DNA from: Streptomyces tendae
GTDB lineage: Bacteria > Actinomycetota > Actinomycetes > Streptomycetales > Streptomycetaceae
Length of the DNA stretch: 64,000 nucleotides
NCBI RefSeq assembly: GCF_014650435.1
Contig: NZ_BMUY01000007.1
Coordinates: 248,001-312,000, forward strand
Direction: 5' to 3'
Position 1 is the first letter of the stretch. Each line of letters starts with the position of its first letter. Position numbers and translations under genes: made by a program. This document shows, piece after piece, positions 16,571 through 24,488 of the stretch. The notes beneath the pieces were generated by a model that did no database searches, was not told the DNA's origin, and saw nothing but the letters and a program-made list of their open reading frames with translations.

Positions 16571-17236
16571 TCAGGGGCGGGGCAGCACGCCCAGGAGGGT
16601 CGCGGTGAGGGCCAGCTCCAAGGAGTCCTTCAGCTCCAGGTGGAAGCGTGCCAGGTCGGGCTCGGCCTGGTAGGCCGCCTGGAGGCTGGGCGGGGGTGTG
16701 CTGTACGCCGACAGCGCGCCGGCCATGACCATGGTCTGCAGGCTGAACAGGGTCGCGTTCTCGCCCAGCTCCGGCAGGTACTTCCGGATCAGCGCGGTCA
16801 TGGTCGTGAGGCGGTCCAAGGAGGCGCGCTTGTAGCGTGCCACGACCTCGACGGAGACATTGTGTTCCAGGACGCCGCCCTGGGCGCCGAAGAGGTCGCA
16901 CAGCACCGCACGGCTGGAGAGTGAGCGGCTGAGGATCCCGGCCACCGCCGTCGCTCGCTCGGCCATGGGCCGGCTCTCGTCGACGTCGGCCGCCAACTCG
17001 TCTGCCAGTTCCGCCAGCCACTCCCGCAGGAATCGGTCCAGCAGTTCCAGCAGCACCGCCTCGCGGGACTCGAAGTAGCGGAGCACGTTCGGCTTCGCCA
17101 GTCCCACCCGGCGGCTGAGCTCGTTCAAGGTGACCGCGGCCACAGGCATCTCGTCGAGCATCGCCGACGCCATGTCGAGGATCGCCCGCCGACGGATCTC
17201 CCGCTGCTCTTCGGTTCTGGCCCGCTGGAAACTCAC
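16571..17236 (-). CDS. TetR family repressor
   Basis: About 221 residues. The TetR helix-turn-helix (EIRRRAILDMASAMLDEM ... LNELSRRVGLAKPNVLRYFESREAVL) is in the first 65 residues. Three in-frame GTG codons (17245, 17242, 17236) are possible starts; 17236 has the best spacing from AAGGTGG. It is divergent from the SDR at 17344. The gap contains one of the strongest operators in the window (17254-17323), overlapping the SDR promoter, so simple repression with autoregulation is likely. Confidence 0.92.
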   Translation of the reverse strand: MSFQRARTEEQREIRRRAILDMASAMLDEMPVAAVTLNELSRRVGLAKPNVLRYFESREAVLLELLDRFLREWLAELADELAADVDESRPMAERATAVAGILSRSLSSRAVLCDLFGAQGGVLEHNVSVEVVARYKRASLDRLTTMTALIRKYLPELGENATLFSLQTMVMAGALSAYSTPPPSLQAAYQAEPDLARFHLELKDSLELALTATLLGVLPRP

Positions 17237-17253
17237 GACCACCACCTTAGCTT

Positions 17254-17323
17254 AAGTACCTCAGGTACGTTGACAACGTACCTGAGGTACTTTAGCGTTC
17301 CGAGTGCAAGATACCTCCGGTAC
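17254..17323. promoter_or_regulatory. TetR operator cluster: 18-bp inverted repeat plus third site
   Basis: AAGTACCTCAGGTACGTT (17254-17271) and its exact reverse complement (17275-17292) flank a GAC spacer. Each arm contains the 13-bp palindrome GTACCTNAGGTAC. A third, weaker copy, ATACCTCCGGTAC, lies at 17311-17323. Two repressor dimers, perhaps three, could bind. Confidence 0.85.
17270..17298 (+). promoter_or_regulatory. sigma-70-type promoter of the SDR gene
   Basis: TTGACA (17270-17275), a 17-bp spacer, then TAGCGT (17293-17298), ahead of the SDR at 17344. The -35 box spans the centre of the TetR palindrome, so bound repressor would block polymerase. Confidence 0.7.
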
Positions 17324-17343
17324 GTAATGAGTGGGAGCTCGAC

Positions 17344-18291
17344 ATGGGTGAGCAGTGGACGACGGCGAGCATGCCGGACCAACGCGGGCGGGTGGCCCTG
17401 GTGACCGGGGCAAACGCCGGACTGGGGTACGAGACCGCCAAGGCCCTCGCCGAGCGCGGGGCCTGCGTGGTGCTGGCCGTGCGCGACGTCGAGAAGGGCG
17501 AGCAGGCCGCGGCCCGCATGGCCGGCGACGTGACCGTACAGGCGCTGGACCTGACCTCGCTCGACTCCGTCCGGACCGCGGCGGCCGCGCTGCGGTCCCG
17601 GCTCGGCCGACTCGACCTGCTGATCAACAACGCCGGTGTGATGTACACGCCGAAGCAGATCACCCGGGACGGCTTCGAGATGCAGTTCGGCACCAACCAC
17701 CTGGGCCACTTCGCGCTCACCGGGCTGCTGCTCGACCTGATGCTGCCGGTGCCCGGCTCGCGCGTGGTGACGGTCAGCAGCACCGGCCACCGCATCCGAG
17801 CGGCGATCCACTTCGACGACCTGCAGTGGGAGCGGTCGTACGGTCGGGCCGCCGCCTACGGCCAGTCCAAACTGGCCAACCTCATGTTCACCTACGAGCT
17901 GCAGCGCCGGCTCGCCGCGCACGGCACCACCGTCGCGTTGGCGGCGCACCCCGGCATGTCCAACACCGAGCTGGCCCGCAACACACCCGCGGCCCTCCGG
18001 CTTCCGCTCACCTGGCTGGCGCCGCTGATCACCCAGACGCCGGCGATGGGTGCCCTGCCGACCCTGCGAGCCGCCACCGACCCCGCCGCGCTCGGCGGCC
18101 AGTACTACGGCCCCGGCGGACGCAACGAGGTCAAGGGCCACCCCCGGCTGGTCACCTCCAGCCCGGCGTCGTACGAGATGGCGGTCCAGCAGCGCCTGTG
18201 GGCCGCCTCCGAAGAGCTCACCGGCGTGAAGTTCCCCGTCGCCGAGTCCAAGGGGAGCCCGCTCACCTCCGGCTCGGCCGCCACCACGTAG
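17344..18291 (+). CDS. short-chain dehydrogenase (retinol dehydrogenase-like)
   Basis: 315-residue SDR of the RDH/WW-domain oxidoreductase-like type. It has GANAGLG for cofactor binding, NNAGVMYTP, the active-site serine in VSSTGH, YGQSKLANL (Tyr/Lys) and a long C-terminal extension with PGMSNTELARN. Such proteins are NADP-dependent reductases of lipophilic carbonyls. It is controlled by a clear promoter and operator set upstream. The substrate is unknown. Confidence 0.93.
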   Translation: MGEQWTTASMPDQRGRVALVTGANAGLGYETAKALAERGACVVLAVRDVEKGEQAAARMAGDVTVQALDLTSLDSVRTAAAALRSRLGRLDLLINNAGVMYTPKQITRDGFEMQFGTNHLGHFALTGLLLDLMLPVPGSRVVTVSSTGHRIRAAIHFDDLQWERSYGRAAAYGQSKLANLMFTYELQRRLAAHGTTVALAAHPGMSNTELARNTPAALRLPLTWLAPLITQTPAMGALPTLRAATDPAALGGQYYGPGGRNEVKGHPRLVTSSPASYEMAVQQRLWAASEELTGVKFPVAESKGSPLTSGSAATT

Positions 18292-18316
18292 CCCGCGCCG
18301 GAACGCCTCTGCGGTG

Positions 18317-18967
18317 CTACAGCGGTCCGGCCGCATGCGTCAGGGGAGGGGCGATCGCCTGCGCATCCGCTCCCTCGCCGACCCACAGGGAGATGAACAG
18401 CGCGGCGGTCGCTTCCAGGAGCCCCGCACGTTCGAGACCGCCGCCGGCGACGGGCTCGCCGCCCACGTCCCGCACCAACTCGCGTACACGGGCAAGGGCC
18501 GTCTCGTCGTCCCCGCAGACCGGCACGGCGAGTGGACGTCCACCGAAGACGGGCGGACGCATGCGCCACACGTTCTCGTGGCAGAGGTTGAAAGCCTTGA
18601 CCACGTGGGCTCCTGGTGCCGCCGCAGCCAGTCGCTGTGCGGCTGAGGGGCCTCCATGCGTCAACAGCCGGAAGCCCGGACCGACCGGGTTGGAGCAGTC
18701 GAGCAGCACCTTGCCCTGCAAACTCGCGCGCAGGTCCCGTGCCACGTCCGCTCCCGCCTCGAAGGGCAGCGCGGCCAGCACCACCTCCTGACCGAACTCG
18801 GCCGCGGCGCGCAGGCCGGCCGGCTGCACGCCGCCTCCGATGCGCCTCGCGAGTCGCTCCGCCCTGTGCGGGTCCCGCCCGCCGATGGTCACCTGGTGGC
18901 CGGCCCGCACCCAGTGGGTGGCCAGTGCGTCGGCCATGTTGCCCGTTCCCAGTACACCGATTCTCAT
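18317..18967 (-). CDS. NADPH-dependent F420 reductase-like protein
   Basis: 216 residues with an N-terminal Rossmann motif (IGVLGTGNMADALATHWVRAGHQVTIGGRDP). The fold is the NADP-oxidoreductase/F420-dependent family; LLDCSNPVG and HVVKAFNLCHENVW match the usual DATNP and KAFN segments. True Fno enzymes transfer hydride between F420 and NADP+; many actinobacterial relatives have other roles. It is divergent from the HxlR regulator at 19041. The ATG at 18967 is chosen; a GTG immediately upstream is also possible. Confidence 0.88.
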   Translation of the reverse strand: MRIGVLGTGNMADALATHWVRAGHQVTIGGRDPHRAERLARRIGGGVQPAGLRAAAEFGQEVVLAALPFEAGADVARDLRASLQGKVLLDCSNPVGPGFRLLTHGGPSAAQRLAAAAPGAHVVKAFNLCHENVWRMRPPVFGGRPLAVPVCGDDETALARVRELVRDVGGEPVAGGGLERAGLLEATAALFISLWVGEGADAQAIAPPLTHAAGPL

Positions 18968-19040
18968 CACACGTTCCCTCTCCGTGCAGGCTTCGCCGTT
19001 CACACCGACGTTAGAAGGCGGTTCGGGCACCATTTGGTAC

Positions 19041-19454
19041 GTGACGACCGACGCCTTCCTCGCCGACTGCCGCGCCCGCCTCGCCTTCGACCTGCTCTCC
19101 AACACCTGGAACGCCGTGGTGCTCTGGGCACTGCGCGACGGCCCCAGGCGTCCGGTCGAACTACGGGAGCGGATCGGAGGCATCAGCTCCAAGGTGCTCA
19201 CCGAGACCCTGCGACGGCTGCAGTCCAACGGACTGGTCGACCGCATGGCCGACCCCGAGGCGCCATCCCGGGTCGAGTACCGACTCACCGCTCTGGGCCG
19301 GACCCTGCTGGCGCCCATCGACGCCGTCGGTGCCTGGGCCTTCGAGTACGGCGACGAGGTCGTGGCCGCACAGGAAGCGGCCTGCACTGCTGACCCGGGC
19401 TCTCCTCGCCCGCCCCGGCCGACCTCGAACTACGACACATCTCCGATGAATTGA
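19041..19454 (+). CDS. HxlR family transcriptional regulator
   Basis: 137 residues with the HxlR winged helix (DLLSNTWNAVVLWALRDGPRRPVELRERIGGISSKVLTETLRRLQSNGLVDR). The usual N-terminal CPVxxA cysteine is replaced by ADCRARL, so a cysteine is present at residue 9 but in a changed context. It is divergent from the F420 reductase-like gene and is its likely regulator. The GTG at 19041 has no obvious ribosome-binding site. Confidence 0.9.
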   Translation: MTTDAFLADCRARLAFDLLSNTWNAVVLWALRDGPRRPVELRERIGGISSKVLTETLRRLQSNGLVDRMADPEAPSRVEYRLTALGRTLLAPIDAVGAWAFEYGDEVVAAQEAACTADPGSPRPPRPTSNYDTSPMN

Positions 19455-19546
19455 CGGAAAAGAAGCATCCGGAGCACAACCAATCCCCGCTGCCCGTAGT
19501 CACACCAGACAGGAGCAAACAACTCCTACGACCGCAAGGGGGAAAT

Positions 19547-19996
19547 ATGCGCATTACGCGCCCCGTCCTGTCCGCCACCGCCGTGGCGGCCCTGGCCCTG
19601 GGTACCGCGACGGCACTCGCCGCACCCGCGTCCGCCGCTCCCAACACCACGCCCGCGAAGGTCTGCGGCAGCGGCTACAAGACCGTCAACTCGGCCGCCG
19701 TCGGCTCGCGCGGCACCGTCTACCTCACCTACAACGCCACCACCGGCAAGAACTGCGTCGCGACCATCCGCAGCACGCCGGGGACCGCGACGGACATGTC
19801 CGCCTGGATCTACGTACCCGACACCGAGGCGTACGACGAGGACTACGGGAAGTACACCTCGTACGCCGGCCCCACCTACGTCTACGGCAAGGCCCACTGC
19901 GTGGACTGGGGCGGCAGCATCGCCAACGTCAGCGTCCAGATCACCGGCTCCAACTGCGCAGCCCGCGCCGAACACCGGGTCACCACCGTCCGGTGA
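19547..19996 (+). CDS. sapA: SapA-like spore-associated secreted protein
   Basis: 149 residues. The Sec signal peptide is roughly 1-31 (MRITRPVLSATAVAALALG ... APASA|APN). The mature domain of about 118 residues has conserved cysteines (KVCGSGYK, GKNCVATI, KAHCVDWGG, GSNCAAR) that could form two disulfides. The core KVCGSGYKTVNSAAVG and the CVDWGGS segment resemble SapA of Streptomyces, a small protein of spores and aerial hyphae. The ATG at 19547 follows AAGGGGG. It has its own strong terminator at 20001. Naming rests on recall of the family rather than an alignment. Confidence 0.8.
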   Translation: MRITRPVLSATAVAALALGTATALAAPASAAPNTTPAKVCGSGYKTVNSAAVGSRGTVYLTYNATTGKNCVATIRSTPGTATDMSAWIYVPDTEAYDEDYGKYTSYAGPTYVYGKAHCVDWGGSIANVSVQITGSNCAARAEHRVTTVR

Positions 19997-20000
19997 CCAT

Positions 20001-20044
20001 CACGGGCGGACTGCCGCGTCACCGGACGCGGCAGTCCGCCCGTG
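20001..20044 (+). terminator. strong intrinsic terminator of the sapA-like gene
   Basis: Perfect 20-bp stem (arms at 20001-20020 and 20025-20044) with an ACCG loop, starting five bases after the stop codon. There is no T-run, as is usual in high-GC actinomycetes. Confidence 0.85.
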
Positions 20045-20054
20045 CCGCGTTCAC

Positions 20055-20150
20055 TCACGGCTCGACCCCGTGCACGAGCTCCTGGGCACCGGTGAGGTCG
20101 ACGGCGAACATGACACGACGCGTGCCCAGGACGTTGTGCGGCCGAGCGGG
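20055..20150 (-). pseudogene. possible remnant of a VOC-family gene (C-terminal fragment)
   Basis: An open reading segment with strong coding composition but no start reads PHNVLGTRRVMFAVDLTGAQ and ends HGVEP at the TGA 20057-20055. The piece LGTRRVMFAVD resembles the strand-loop segment of glyoxalase/bleomycin-resistance proteins. The downstream part is too short for the complete domain. The upstream side runs into a hairpin (20162-20203). It may be a decayed gene; chance coding bias is the alternative. Confidence 0.35.
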
Positions 20151-20161
20151 CGGTCCAACGA

Positions 20162-20203
20162 GGCCGTACGCCACCCGTCCGCTACAGCGGATGGCGTACG
20201 GCC
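20162..20203. terminator. hairpin between sapA region and membrane protein gene
   Basis: Outer arms GGCCGTACGCCA and TGGCGTACGGCC are perfect complements. The stem continues inward with TCCGCT/AGCGGA after a 4-nt bulge. It lies 34 bp after the 3' end of the minus-strand gene at 20238 and probably terminates it. Confidence 0.65.
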
Positions 20204-20237
20204 GCTCAAGGGTGCCGGATCGGGGATACGCCCGGCT

Positions 20238-21254
20238 TCAGGGCACCGGCGCCGGACTCGGGGCCGCGTGCCGCTCCTCGGTCACCGGGGTCTTGCGGCC
20301 GCGCAGGCCGGCCAGTGTCACGGCGAGCAGACCGAGCACGGCCCACGTGCTGAGCGTCACGATCGCCGTGCCCGCGCCGCTGCCGTCGAAGAAGGCCACG
20401 GAGCGCAGCAGGGTGCCGCCCGCGCCCGGCGGCAGCAACTGACCGATGGCACCGACCGGTTCGGGCAGCAGCTCCGGTGCCGATGTCACGCCGGACCACG
20501 GGTTGCCGAGCAGGACGACGAGCAGGGCGCCGACGCCGACGCCGGCCCGCCCCAGAAGGGCGGCGAACCCCGCCACCGCGGCACCCGCGGCCAGCGCCAT
20601 CAGCCCCAGCGCCCCGGCCTCCGCCCACCAGTTGCCCGTGAGCACGCCCAGCCAGCTGTCGGCGATGGCCGCCGCGGCCAGCCCGACCAGGGCGGCGGCC
20701 CCGGCCAGCGCGGTGGCGGCGCGTACGCCGCGCAGCCCCAGCAGGGTCACCAGGGATCCCGCGGCGACGCCGGCGAGCGCCAGCGGCAGCGCGCTCGACC
20801 CGAGTACGGCGCCGCGTGGGTCGGCCTCGGGTGCGGCCACGACGTCAACTGCCTGGAGCCGTGTTCCGGGCGGCGCCTGGCGCGAGACGGCATCGGTCAG
20901 CAACTGGGCGACCACGGGGCCCGCGGCGCTCGCGGTCAGCAGCTTCGGGCCCTGCGGGGTGACGACCACGGCGCCGTAGACGTGCCGGTTCTCGATCGCG
21001 TCGCGGGCGGCGGACTCGTCGTCGTAGCGGTGGACGTCGAACGCTCCTTCCCGTTGTTCGAGTTTCTCCTGCAGGGGCGCGGCGGCGGCCGCCGGGCCCG
21101 CCACGCCGACGGGCAGGTCGTGCGGAGCGATCCGGGCATTGGGCCAGGCGAACGCCCACAGGGCCAGGGCGATGACGACCGGCACCATCACGAGCACCAC
21201 GAGCATCTGCCGGGCCGCGGGCAGGGGCGGCCGGGCGGGGGCTGTAGCGGACAC
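20238..21254 (-). CDS. membrane protein, YhgE/Pip-like or ABC-2 permease-like
   Basis: 338 residues. The first membrane segment is near 17-37, followed by an extracytoplasmic domain of about 130 residues (DLPVGVAGP ... VHRYDDESAARDAIENRHVYGAVVV), then five or six hydrophobic segments and a charged C-tail. This is the layout of YhgE/Pip and DUF3533-type proteins related to ABC-2 permeases. The GTG at 21254 follows GAGGG. It is divergent from the TetR gene at 21365, so it may be a drug- or envelope-linked exporter component under TetR control. No ATPase gene is adjacent. Confidence 0.8.
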   Translation of the reverse strand: MSATAPARPPLPAARQMLVVLVMVPVVIALALWAFAWPNARIAPHDLPVGVAGPAAAAAPLQEKLEQREGAFDVHRYDDESAARDAIENRHVYGAVVVTPQGPKLLTASAAGPVVAQLLTDAVSRQAPPGTRLQAVDVVAAPEADPRGAVLGSSALPLALAGVAAGSLVTLLGLRGVRAATALAGAAALVGLAAAAIADSWLGVLTGNWWAEAGALGLMALAAGAAVAGFAALLGRAGVGVGALLVVLLGNPWSGVTSAPELLPEPVGAIGQLLPPGAGGTLLRSVAFFDGSGAGTAIVTLSTWAVLGLLAVTLAGLRGRKTPVTEERHAAPSPAPVP

Positions 21255-21277
21255 GGTTGGGACCCTCGTTTCAAAGA

Positions 21278-21352
21278 GAAGGATCGTTCGTTTTGTATGA
21301 GTCCCACTGTCGCTCCGTCGTTCGACGCTTGTCAAGAAGGAGCGTTCGCTTT
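21278..21352. promoter_or_regulatory. candidate TetR operators (direct repeats)
   Basis: GAAGGATCGTTCGTTTT (21278-21294) and GAAGGAGCGTTCGCTTT (21336-21352) are near-identical direct repeats 58 bp apart in the divergent gap. The second contains AGCG-TT-CGCT. They probably serve the TetR gene at 21365. Confidence 0.55.
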
Positions 21353-21364
21353 ACGTTGGGGCAC

Positions 21365-22000
21365 ATGGCCCGTGTATCCCAGGCGCACCTCGACGCCCGC
21401 CGCCGCCAAATCCTCGACGGCGCGGCCCGTTGCTTCGCCCGCAACGGCTTCCACGCCACGTCCATGCAGGACGTGCTGCGCGAGGCGGGCCTGTCGGCGG
21501 GCGCGGTCTACCGGTACTTCCGCAGTAAGGAGGAGATCATCGGTGCCATCGCGCGGGAGTGCTTCGCCACCGTCCGCGCCGCCTTCGAGGACGCCTCTCG
21601 CGAGACCCCGCCACCGCCCCCGGACGTGATCGTCGGCCGCGTCCTCCGCCAGGTGTACGAGGGCCCGGCCGGCTTCACCCAGGGAGACGGGGAGTCCTTC
21701 GCCCGGTTGATCCTCCAGGTGTGGTCCGAAACCCTGCGCAACGACGAGCTCGCCGCGATCCTCCGGGACGGCTTCGGTCATCTGCGCGAAGGCTGGACGG
21801 AACTCGTCGAGGGCTATCAGCAGGCCGGGCTCGTGCGGGACGACATCCCCGCCGACCACATGGCACGCACCCTGATCGGGGCCGTCCAGGGCTTCATCGC
21901 CCAGCAGGCGCTGTTCGGCGAGGTCGACGTCGAGGTGCTCCGCAACGGACTGCGCGGAATCATGTCCATGGGCGCGACCGCGAGTGCCGCGAGTGCGTAG
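21365..22000 (+). CDS. TetR family repressor
   Basis: 211 residues. The TetR helix-turn-helix is at about 10-55 (RRRQILDGAARCFARNGFHATSMQDVLREAGLSAGAVYRYFRSKEEII), followed by a ligand-binding helical domain. It is divergent from the membrane protein at 21254. Repeats at 21278 and 21336 are likely binding sites. The pairing suggests inducible export. Confidence 0.93.
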   Translation: MARVSQAHLDARRRQILDGAARCFARNGFHATSMQDVLREAGLSAGAVYRYFRSKEEIIGAIARECFATVRAAFEDASRETPPPPPDVIVGRVLRQVYEGPAGFTQGDGESFARLILQVWSETLRNDELAAILRDGFGHLREGWTELVEGYQQAGLVRDDIPADHMARTLIGAVQGFIAQQALFGEVDVEVLRNGLRGIMSMGATASAASA

Positions 22001-22040
22001 TGTGCGAGCCGACGCCTTCGAGGGTCGCGGAAGGCGGATC

Positions 22041-22646
22041 CTAGTAGCTGTCGTAACTCGGCTTGCCGTTCGGCCGGTACACGCCGACGACGGTGCCGCC
22101 CTTCGTCGTCGAGACGCTGACCGGCTCCAGCGCGGTGGGGATGGCACCGTCGGCGAACAGCCGCTTGCCGGTGCCGATGATCACCGGGTGGATGGTCAGC
22201 CGGTACTCGTCGACGAGGTCGTGCCGCATCAGGGTCTGAGCCAGGTCGCCGCTGCCGACGACGTTGATGTTGCCGCCGTCGGCCGCCTTCAGCCGTCGTA
22301 CGGCATCGGCGACGTCGCCCGTCAGCAGGGTGGAGTTCCGCCACTCGACGGATGTCAGGGTCCGGGACGCCACGTACTTGTCCATGCTGTTCATCCGGTC
22401 GGTGAACGGGTTGCCGGGATCGGCGGTCGGCCAGTACGCCGCGAAGATCTCATACGTCTTGCGGCCGAGCAGCATCGCGTCGGAGTGCTCGTACCAGCCC
22501 GCGACGGCCGTGCCGACCTCGTCGTCGTCCACCGGCTTCTGCCAGCCGCCGTGCCGGAAGCCGCTCTCGGCGTCCTCGTCCGGGCCGCCCGGTGCCTGCA
22601 TGACGCCGTCCAGCGTCAGGAACGTGCAAACGATGACCTTGCGCAT
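22041..22646 (-). CDS. dihydrofolate reductase-family protein (RibD C-terminal-like)
   Basis: 201 residues with the DHFR/RibD reductase fold. It has MRKVIVCTFLTLDGVMQAPGG at the N-terminus, AMLLGRKTYEIFAAYWP, and NVVGSGDLAQTLMRHDLVDEYRLTIHPVIIGTGKRLF. These YyaP/YwjB-like proteins are NADPH-dependent reductases of unknown substrate, not true folate enzymes. The ATG at 22646 follows AAGGGAG. It is divergent from the carboxymuconolactone decarboxylase-family gene, 140 bp away. Confidence 0.9.
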   Translation of the reverse strand: MRKVIVCTFLTLDGVMQAPGGPDEDAESGFRHGGWQKPVDDDEVGTAVAGWYEHSDAMLLGRKTYEIFAAYWPTADPGNPFTDRMNSMDKYVASRTLTSVEWRNSTLLTGDVADAVRRLKAADGGNINVVGSGDLAQTLMRHDLVDEYRLTIHPVIIGTGKRLFADGAIPTALEPVSVSTTKGGTVVGVYRPNGKPSYDSY

Positions 22647-22720
22647 GGTGCGCTCCCTTCGTCGAGGGGTAGACGGCGCGACCACCGCAAACTCATCGGC
22701 AGGACCCCGGCCCCGCCTCC

Positions 22721-22747
22721 TGTCACACATCTCCCGGCCACCCGGTC
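22721..22747 (+). promoter_or_regulatory. candidate ECF41-dependent promoter
   Basis: TGTCACA at 22721-22727, a 16-bp spacer and GGTC at 22744-22747 closely match the published ECF41 consensus (TGTCACA, N16, CGTC). It lies 39 bp upstream of the carboxymuconolactone decarboxylase-family gene, and an ECF41 sigma factor is encoded just downstream. Confidence 0.75.
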
Positions 22748-22786
22748 AGTAGTGCGTACGTCATCACTCGACCAGGAGAAAACGCC

Positions 22787-23260
22787 ATGGAACCGCGTCT
22801 CAACTACTTCGGGAACCCCCTCGCGGGCAAGATCCTCAGGCACATCAACTCCGCGGGCAAGGTCGCCTCGGAAGCAGGCGTGCCGGTCGCCACGCAGGAG
22901 CTGGTGAAGATCCGCGCCAGCCAGATCAACGGATGTGGCTTCTGCACGGACATGCACACGAAAGACGCTGCCGTCGCCGGCGAGACCCCGCTGCGGCTCA
23001 ACCTCGTTGCCGCCTGGCGTGAGGCCACGGTGTTCACCGACGCGGAGCGTGCCGCGCTGGAGCTGGCCGAGCAGGGCACCCGGATCGCCGACGCCGCCGG
23101 CGGAGTGAGCGACGAGGCATGGGAGAACGCCGCCAAGCACTACGGCGAGGACCAACTCGTGGCGCTCATCTCCCTCATCGCCGTCATCAACGCCTACAAC
23201 CGCATCAACCTCATCAACCGGCAGCCCGCCGGAAGCTACCAGCCCGGCCAGTTCGGCTGA
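22787..23260 (+). CDS. carboxymuconolactone decarboxylase-family (AhpD-like) protein
   Basis: 157 residues. The AhpD/CMD redox motif NGCGFCTDMH has Cys50, Cys53 and His57, so it is a peroxidase-like alkylhydroperoxidase-fold protein rather than a true decarboxylase. The ATG at 22787 follows AGGAG. It is 113 bp upstream of the ECF41 sigma factor and preceded by a matching promoter. Genes of this COE class (CMD, oxidoreductase, epimerase) are the known partners and targets of ECF41. Confidence 0.92.
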   Translation: MEPRLNYFGNPLAGKILRHINSAGKVASEAGVPVATQELVKIRASQINGCGFCTDMHTKDAAVAGETPLRLNLVAAWREATVFTDAERAALELAEQGTRIADAAGGVSDEAWENAAKHYGEDQLVALISLIAVINAYNRINLINRQPAGSYQPGQFG

Positions 23261-23373
23261 CGGGACACGCCGGCCCCGGACCCGATCGCGGTGGCGAGCG
23301 CTTGGCACACTGTGCGGGGCGCTCCGACCCGGCCGGGCGTAGCGTGACTCGTAGCCGGGCCGGAGGGAGCACC

Positions 23374-24279
23374 ATGCAGGCAGGGCAGGACGTCGGTGGT
23401 CTCGAAGAGGCGACACGGCAGTTCCTCGAGGCACGCCCGCGGCTCTTCGGCATCGCCTACCGGGTGCTCGGCAGCGCCGCCGAAGCCGAGGACGTCGTGC
23501 AGGACGCATGGGTGCGGTGGCAGAAGGCAGACCGTACGGACGTCGTCGAGCCGGCCGCATTCCTGGCCACCATGACCACGCGTCTGGCGATCAACACGGC
23601 CCAGTCCGCGAGGGTGCGTCGTGAGGCGTACGTCGGGCCGTGGCTTCCCGAGCCCATCGACACCGGCACGGATCCGCACGTGGGGGCCGAACGGGCCGAA
23701 GCGGTCGAGATGGCGGTGCTCCTGCTCATGGAGAAGCTCAACCCGGTGGAACGCGCCGCCTATGTCCTCAGAGAGGCGTTCGACTACCCCTACAAGCAGC
23801 TCGCCGTCATCCTGGAGACGAGCGAGGGCAACGCCCGCCAGCTGGTGAGCCGAGCGCGCAAGCACCTCTCCGCCGAGCGCCGGAAGCAGGTCGGCAGGAC
23901 CGAGCACAAACGCCTGTTGGAGGTCTTCCTCACCGCGGCGCGCAGTGGTCACCTCGAAACCCTCGAGCAGGTGCTCGCGGCGGACGTCGTCAGCTACGCG
24001 GACGGTGGGGGGATCCGCGGTGCGTCCCGGATTCCGGTGGTCGGGCGCACGCACGTCTCCAAGTACCTCGCCGCCTTCGCTCCCCGGTTCTGGCCGGGGT
24101 CCGACGTGCACTGGGTCGAGGCGAACGACCGCCCCGCCGTGCTCGTCGAGTCCGCCGGGAAGGCCGTGGCGCTGCTGTGCGCGGACGTGTCGACCGCGGG
24201 CATCGACCGGCTCATGTGGGTCATGAACCCGGACAAGCTGGCGCCATACGCTTCCTCAGTGCAAGCCGCCGGGAACTGA
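23374..24279 (+). CDS. ECF41 sigma factor (SigJ-type) with C-terminal SnoaL-like domain
   Basis: 301 residues. Sigma region 2 is at about 15-80 and region 4 at about 110-165. The linker has the ECF41 motif WLPEP (90-94). The C-terminal SnoaL-like domain (175-290) carries the regulatory motifs DGGG (210-213) and NPDKL (285-289). In characterised ECF41 proteins this extension both stimulates and inhibits activity in place of an anti-sigma factor. The ATG at 23374 follows GGAGGGAG. The adjacent CMD-family gene is the predicted target. Confidence 0.95.
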   Translation: MQAGQDVGGLEEATRQFLEARPRLFGIAYRVLGSAAEAEDVVQDAWVRWQKADRTDVVEPAAFLATMTTRLAINTAQSARVRREAYVGPWLPEPIDTGTDPHVGAERAEAVEMAVLLLMEKLNPVERAAYVLREAFDYPYKQLAVILETSEGNARQLVSRARKHLSAERRKQVGRTEHKRLLEVFLTAARSGHLETLEQVLAADVVSYADGGGIRGASRIPVVGRTHVSKYLAAFAPRFWPGSDVHWVEANDRPAVLVESAGKAVALLCADVSTAGIDRLMWVMNPDKLAPYASSVQAAGN

Positions 24280-24445
24280 ACAAGGCCAGAAGCGGGGGAG
24301 CGGGCCGGTGAACTCTTCTGGCGGCGGAGGTGGGGAAATCCTTCATGTCCCGGTCGCCCGTCGCGAGGGGCCGGAACTGGGATTACTCCCGCCAGGGGTG
24401 CTCATGATGTCCGATCGCGATCCTCTGACCAGCGGTTATGCAGGA

Positions 24446-24466
24446 TTCCGCCATTGACTGGCGGAA
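24446..24466. promoter_or_regulatory. candidate Lrp autoregulatory operator
   Basis: TTCCGCCA (24446-24453) and TGGCGGAA (24459-24466) form a perfect 8+5+8 inverted repeat centred on the -35 box of the lrp-type gene. Confidence 0.65.
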
Positions 24467-24482
24467 AAACGCTGGTTAGCTT
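24454..24482 (+). promoter_or_regulatory. promoter giving a probably leaderless lrp-type mRNA
   Basis: TTGACT (24454-24459), a 17-bp spacer, then TAGCTT (24477-24482). The expected transcription start is about 24488-24490, which coincides with the ATG at 24489. No ribosome-binding site precedes that ATG. Confidence 0.7.
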
Positions 24483-24488
24483 CATCGC

